Shown here in pieces: positions 60,048-64,000 of a stretch of DNA of 64,000 nucleotides. A model generated the notes under the pieces. It did no database searches, was not told where the DNA came from, and saw nothing but the letters and a program-made list of their open reading frames with translations. The stretch is from Burkholderia cepacia (GTDB lineage: Bacteria; Pseudomonadota; Gammaproteobacteria; Burkholderiales; Burkholderiaceae), in contig NZ_CP013443.1 in the NCBI RefSeq assembly GCF_001718835.1, forward strand, positions 868,001 through 932,000, given 5' to 3'. The number at the start of each line of letters is the position of its first letter. Positions within the stretch are counted from its first letter, which is position 1. The translations under genes and the position numbers were made by a program.

Positions 60048-61043
60048 GTGCAAAAGATCCTGATCGTGCGCGTGTCGTCGCTGGGCGACGTCGTGCACAA
60101 CATGCCGGTGATCGCCGATATCCGGCGCCGCCACTCCGATGCGCAGATCGACTGGCTCGTCGAGGAAAGCTTCGTCGACCTCGTGAAGCTCGTCGACGGC
60201 GTGCGCAACGTGCTGCCGTTTTCGCTGCGCCGCTGGCGCAAGAAGCCGTTCTCGGGCGCCACGTGGCGCGAGATCCGCGCGTTCCGCCAGCGCCTCGCGG
60301 CCGAGCAGTACGACCTCGTGATCGATTGCCAGGGGCTCATCAAGACGGCCTGGGTCGCGAGCTGGGCACGCGGCCCGCTGGTCGGGCTCGGCAACCGCAC
60401 CGACGGCGCCGGCTACGAGTGGCCCGTGCGTTTCTTCTACCGCAAGCGGGTGCCGATCGCGCCGCGCACGCATGTCGTCGAGCGCTCGCGGCAACTCGTC
60501 GCGGCCGCGCTGGGCGACCCGGCGCCGACGCCGGCCGATCCGGTCGACTTCGGCCTCGATACGCGTGCGGCGGCGCTCGCGGTGGCCGCGCTCGGCCTGA
60601 ACCTGCCGGTGCCGTACGTGGTGTTCGTCCACGCGACGTCGCGTGCCGACAAGCAGTGGCCGGACGCCGCGTGGATCGAGCTCGGCCAGGCGCTCGTGCG
60701 GCGCGGCGCGTCGCTCGTGCTGCCGTGGGGCAACGACGCGGAGCGGGCGACCAGCGAGCGGCTCGCGAAGGAATTCGGCGCGGCGGCGATCGTGCCGCCG
60801 AAGCTGTCGCTGCCGGCGGTGGTCGGCCTGATCGACGGCGCGGCCGCCACCGTCGGGGTTGATACAGGTCTGGTTCACATCGCGGCGGCGCTGAAGCGTC
60901 CGACGGTCGAACTGTACAATTTCGCGACGGCCTGGCGGACCGGCGGCTACTGGTCGCCGGACGTCGTCAATCTCGGCACGGCGGGGCAACCCCCGTCGAT
61001 CGCGCAGGTGAAGTCGGCGCTCGCGGGCTTCGGTCTCCTGTAA
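60048..61043 (+). CDS. waaC: Lipopolysaccharide heptosyltransferase I
   Basis: 331-residue GT9 enzyme. KILIVRVSSLGDVVHNMPV (with the catalytic Asp region) opens it, DLVIDCQGLIKTAW follows, and GVDTGLVHIAAALKRPTVELY is the donor site. It adds the first L-glycero-D-manno-heptose to Kdo. I chose the GTG at 60048 because the conserved QKILIVRVSSLGD begins there; there is no ATG nearby in frame. It starts the waaC-kdoO-waaA inner-core set. Confidence 0.93.
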   Translation: MQKILIVRVSSLGDVVHNMPVIADIRRRHSDAQIDWLVEESFVDLVKLVDGVRNVLPFSLRRWRKKPFSGATWREIRAFRQRLAAEQYDLVIDCQGLIKTAWVASWARGPLVGLGNRTDGAGYEWPVRFFYRKRVPIAPRTHVVERSRQLVAAALGDPAPTPADPVDFGLDTRAAALAVAALGLNLPVPYVVFVHATSRADKQWPDAAWIELGQALVRRGASLVLPWGNDAERATSERLAKEFGAAAIVPPKLSLPAVVGLIDGAAATVGVDTGLVHIAAALKRPTVELYNFATAWRTGGYWSPDVVNLGTAGQPPSIAQVKSALAGFGLL

Positions 61044-61098
61044 CGCCCGCCATAGGCACGAACCGGCACGAACCCGCGCGAACCCAAGCGAACCGATC

Positions 61099-61983
61099 AT
61101 GAGCGAATCCCAGATCATCGAAGTCCCGTCCGCCGACTGGAGCGGACACAACCTGTCGGCGCCGCGCGAACAGCTGCTGGCCGCCGTCGAGGAAGGCAAG
61201 GTGCTGTATTTCCCGCACCTGCGCTTCGCGATCGAAGGCGGCGAGGAAGCGCTGCTCGATCCGGCGCTCGCCGACCCGAAACGCAAGAACATCAGCCTCG
61301 CGCCGAACGGCGGCGCGCTCGCCGGCGTGCTCGGCGACAGCGTCACGCAGTCGGCGGTGCGCGCGCTCGTCGCGCGCTTCCAGCAGCAGGCCGGCACGCT
61401 CGTCGACGGCCTCTTCCCCGAATACCGCGGCAAGCTGCGCGTCGCGCCGACGAGCCTGCGGCTGATGCAGGTCGAGACGCGCCAGACATCCTGGCGCAAG
61501 GACGACAGCCGGCTGCACGTCGACGCGTTCCCGTCGCGGCCCAACTACGGCGAGCGCATCCTGCGCGTGTTCACGAACGTGAACCCGGCCGGCGTGCCGC
61601 GCGTGTGGCGCGTCGGCGAGCCGTTCGAGGACGTCGCGAAGCGCTTCCTGCCGCGCATCAAGCCGCAGCTGCCGGGTGCCGCGTGGCTGCTGAACCTGCT
61701 GCACGTGACGAAGTCGCCGCGCAGCGCGTACGACCACCTGATGCTGAACCTGCACGACAGCATGAAGGCCGATCTCGACTACCAGAAGACGAGCCCGCAG
61801 GAGACGATGCCGTTCCCGCCGGGCTGCGTGTGGATATGTTTCTCGGATCAGACTTCGCACGCTGTGATGTCCGGCCAGTTCATGCTCGAACAGACCTTCT
61901 TCCTGCCGGTCGACGCGATGGTCCGCCGCGAATGCGCACCGCTCGGCATTCTCGAACGCCTGAAGGGCAGGGCGCTGGTTTGA
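61099..61983 (+). CDS. kdoO: Kdo hydroxylase (Fe(II)/2-oxoglutarate-type), KdoO-like
   Basis: 294 residues. The iron-binding HxD is in SRLHVDAFPSRPNYGERILRVF (about 140), and the distal His and Arg-type anchor are in FSDQTSHAVMSGQFMLEQTF. The sequence matches the Kdo 3-hydroxylase family known from Burkholderia and Yersinia, which turns Kdo into Ko (D-glycero-D-talo-octulosonic acid) in the inner core. Its place between waaC and waaA supports this. Confidence 0.87.
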   Translation: MSESQIIEVPSADWSGHNLSAPREQLLAAVEEGKVLYFPHLRFAIEGGEEALLDPALADPKRKNISLAPNGGALAGVLGDSVTQSAVRALVARFQQQAGTLVDGLFPEYRGKLRVAPTSLRLMQVETRQTSWRKDDSRLHVDAFPSRPNYGERILRVFTNVNPAGVPRVWRVGEPFEDVAKRFLPRIKPQLPGAAWLLNLLHVTKSPRSAYDHLMLNLHDSMKADLDYQKTSPQETMPFPPGCVWICFSDQTSHAVMSGQFMLEQTFFLPVDAMVRRECAPLGILERLKGRALV

Positions 61984-62020
61984 GCGCACCTCTTCTCCGA
62001 AACAACACGAGGGGCGCCGC

Positions 62021-63358
62021 ATGCTGCGGGTGATCTATCGCGCGCTGTGGTGGCTCGTCGCGCCGGCCGCGGTCATCCGTCTCTACGTGCGCTCGCGCAA
62101 GGAGCGCGGCTACCGCGAGCATATCGCCGAACGTTTCGGCCACGTGGCGGGCCGCTCGCGCGACGACCGCGCGCCGCTGATCTGGGTGCATGCGGTGTCG
62201 GTCGGCGAGACGCGCGCCGCGCAGCCGCTGATCGACGCGCTGATGCGCGCGCGTCCCGATGCGCGCATCCTGCTCACGCACATGACGCCGAGCGGCCGCG
62301 CGACCGGCGAACAGATCTTCGGCGATCGCGTGCTGCGCTGTTACCTGCCGTACGACATGCCCGGCGCGGTGCGGCGCTTCCTGCGTGCGTGGCGGCCGAC
62401 GCTCGGCCTCGTGATGGAAACCGAGGTGTGGCCCACGCTGATCGACGAGTGCCGCCGCGCGGACGTGCCGCTGGTGCTGACCAATGCGCGGATGTCCGCG
62501 CGTTCGTTCCGGCGCGCGGCGAAGTTCGGCGCGGCGACGCGCGACGTGTTCGGCGGCTTCTCGCGCGTGCTCGCGCAGAGCCCGGCCGATGCGGAGCGGC
62601 TGACGTCGCTCGGCGCGCGCAACGTGACCGTGCTCGGCAACCTGAAGTTCGACATGACGACGCCGCCGGAGCTTGCCGCGCGCGGCCATGCGTGGCGCGA
62701 TGCGATCGGCGCGCGGCCGGTGTGGGTCGCCGCGAGCACGCGCGAGAACGAGGAGGCGCTGGTGCTGCAGGCGTTCGCCGCGATGCGTACGCCCGGTGCG
62801 CTGCTGGTGCTCGTGCCGCGTCATCCGCAGCGTTTCGCCGAAGTCGAGGCGCTCGTCGAGCGCAACGGGCTCAAGTGCGTGCGACGTTCCGCATGGGCGG
62901 CCGACGCGGCGGCACTCGCGGCCGGCCAGCCGGCGGCGGCGCGGTTGCCGGCCGACGTGACGGTGCTGCTCGGCGATTCGATGGGCGAGCTCGGCGCGTA
63001 TTACGCGGCCGCCGACATCGCGTTCATCGGCGGCAGCCTGCTGCCGCTCGGCGGACAGAACCTGATCGAAGCGTGCGCGGTCGGCGTGCCGGTACTGATC
63101 GGGAAGCACGTGTTCAACTTCACGCAGGCGACCGCCGATGCGGTCGCGGCCGGCGCGGCGCAGCAGGTGCAGGACCCCGCGGATCTCGCGCACGTGCTCG
63201 ACGCGCTGTTTGCCGACAACGCGCGGCGCATCGCGATGGGTGCGGCCGGCGCGGCGTTCGCTTCGCGTCACCGCGGCGCGACCGCGCGCACGGTCGACGT
63301 GCTCGCCGCGCTGCTGCCGGCCGCCGGGAACGACGCGCCCGAGATGCAGGACGAGTAG
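62021..63358 (+). CDS. waaA: 3-deoxy-D-manno-octulosonic acid (Kdo) transferase
   Basis: 445-residue GT30 enzyme anchored by an N-terminal hydrophobic helix. RGYREHIAERFG and IWVHAVSVGETRAAQPLIDAL (catalytic Glu in VGE) are in the N-terminal half. METEVWPTLIDECRRADVPLVLTNARMS follows, and GDSMGELGAYYAAADIAFIGGSLLPLGGQNLIEACAVGVPVLIG is the CMP-Kdo site. It adds Kdo to lipid A precursor. It is convergent with ureG. Confidence 0.96.
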   Translation: MLRVIYRALWWLVAPAAVIRLYVRSRKERGYREHIAERFGHVAGRSRDDRAPLIWVHAVSVGETRAAQPLIDALMRARPDARILLTHMTPSGRATGEQIFGDRVLRCYLPYDMPGAVRRFLRAWRPTLGLVMETEVWPTLIDECRRADVPLVLTNARMSARSFRRAAKFGAATRDVFGGFSRVLAQSPADAERLTSLGARNVTVLGNLKFDMTTPPELAARGHAWRDAIGARPVWVAASTRENEEALVLQAFAAMRTPGALLVLVPRHPQRFAEVEALVERNGLKCVRRSAWAADAAALAAGQPAAARLPADVTVLLGDSMGELGAYYAAADIAFIGGSLLPLGGQNLIEACAVGVPVLIGKHVFNFTQATADAVAAGAAQQVQDPADLAHVLDALFADNARRIAMGAAGAAFASRHRGATARTVDVLAALLPAAGNDAPEMQDE

Positions 63359-63409
63359 GGCACGGCGCGGCGCGCTTTCACTTCGGCGAGCGCGTGCCGC
63401 CGCCTTCGC

Positions 63410-64000
63410 TCACACCGTCAGCAAACCCTTCTTCTCGATGAACGCGATCACGTCCGCGACGCCTTCGAGCGCCTTCAGGTTCGTCATCACGTAGGGCCGC
63501 TCGCCGCGCATCTTCTTCGTGTCGGACGCCATCACGTCGAGGTTCGCGCCGACCAGCGGCGCGAGATCCGTCTTGTTGATCACGAGCAGGTCGGACTTCG
63601 TGATGCCGGGGCCGCCCTTGCGCGGAATCTTCTCGCCGCCCGCGACGTCGATCACGTAGATCGTCAGGTCCGACAGCTCGGGGCTGAAGGTCGCCGCGAG
63701 ATTGTCGCCGCCCGATTCGATGAACACGATGTCGGCGTCGGGAAAGCGTGACAGCATCCGGTCGACGGCCTCGAGGTTGATCGACGCATCCTCGCGGATC
63801 GCCGTGTGCGGGCAGCCGCCCGTCTCGACGCCCATGATGCGCTCCTCGGGCAGCGCACCGGCAACCGTCAGCAGCCGCTGGTCTTCCTTCGTATAGATGT
63901 CGTTGGTGATCGCGACGAGGTCGTAGCGCTCGCGCATCGCCTTGCACAGCATTTCGAGCAGCGTGGTTTTGCCGGAGCCGACGGGGCCGCCGATGCCGAC
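63410..64000 (-). CDS. ureG: Urease accessory GTPase UreG, N-terminus beyond window
   Basis: 197 codons of a normally about 215-residue GTPase. The P-loop GGPVGSGKTTLLEML lies at the right edge; the sequence then has VAITNDIYTKEDQRLL, the metal-binding VETGGCPHTAIREDAS (CPH motif), FIESGGDNLAATFSPEL (Walker B region) and the guanine motif INKTDLAP (NKxD). It delivers nickel to urease with UreE, UreF and UreH. The rest of the ure operon should lie to the right of the window. Confidence 0.95.
   Translation of the reverse strand, partial: VGIGGPVGSGKTTLLEMLCKAMRERYDLVAITNDIYTKEDQRLLTVAGALPEERIMGVETGGCPHTAIREDASINLEAVDRMLSRFPDADIVFIESGGDNLAATFSPELSDLTIYVIDVAGGEKIPRKGGPGITKSDLLVINKTDLAPLVGANLDVMASDTKKMRGERPYVMTNLKALEGVADVIAFIEKKGLLTV

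Overview
This 64 kb window is high-GC chromosomal DNA of a Burkholderia-type betaproteobacterium, most likely of the B. cepacia complex. The evidence is the G/C-ending codon use, a rmlBACD-wzm-wzt...wbiFGHI-like O-antigen locus lying between apaH and waaC/kdoO/waaA, and a pyrR-pyrB-pyrC' cluster behind yqgE-ruvX. The species call is inference; the gene families are read from the sequence.

Layout. 1-6.2 kb: end of a DHA2-type MFS exporter, a DsbA/FrnE-like oxidoreductase, and a D-amino-acid module. The module has a YheO/DauR-type regulator, a ketimine reductase/ornithine cyclodeaminase homologue, a cationic-amino-acid-type binding protein and a DadA-type dehydrogenase. They sit around a divergent promoter region with two perfect copies of an AGTCTA-N3-TAGACT inverted repeat. 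6.2-10.3 kb: an Ala/Gly-rich gene fragment with a strong terminator, then an ECF sigma/anti-sigma operon with cupredoxin, LolA-like and SRPBCC proteins. 10.8-18.6 kb: a leftward operon of porin, beta-propeller protein, Tat-exported DyP peroxidase and FbpABC-type ferric ABC transporter, with a Fur-box-like site upstream. 19.1-21.3 kb: groES-groEL with sigma70 promoter, perfect CIRCE element and intrinsic terminator.

21.3-25.8 kb is an accessory island. A group II intron remnant sits directly after the groEL terminator. Its 5' end and its domain VI with bulged adenosine are readable, but no reverse transcriptase is present and an IS110-family transposase gene lies inside. Next comes a leftward type VI secretion-like gene set: an hcp remnant with an internal deletion and a frameshift, an Amidase_2 peptidoglycan hydrolase, a secreted small protein, a short ORF and an LprI-family protein.

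25.8-34.4 kb is housekeeping: a thiD-like kinase, rubredoxin, an Ala-rich hypothetical, yqgE, ruvX, pyrR, pyrB, a non-catalytic dihydroorotase homologue, a PlsC-type acyltransferase and apaH. 34.7-58.2 kb is the O-antigen locus. It has dTDP-rhamnose genes, an AGE-family epimerase, heptose-type genes (GmhB-like phosphatase, HldA-like kinase, remnant of an epimerase gene), the Wzm/Wzt exporter, two GT9-like paralogues, an acyltransferase, and wbiFGHI-like genes. Beyond a bidirectional terminator follows a convergent block with a second WecA-like transferase, galE, two glycosyltransferases and a Wzx-like flippase. The stretch from about 39.5 to 48 kb is visibly more AT-rich than its flanks, as expected for acquired sugar genes. 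58.5-63.4 kb: phosphomannomutase/phosphoglucomutase, then the LPS inner-core genes waaC, kdoO and waaA. The window ends in ureG.

No rRNA, tRNA or CRISPR array was recognised.
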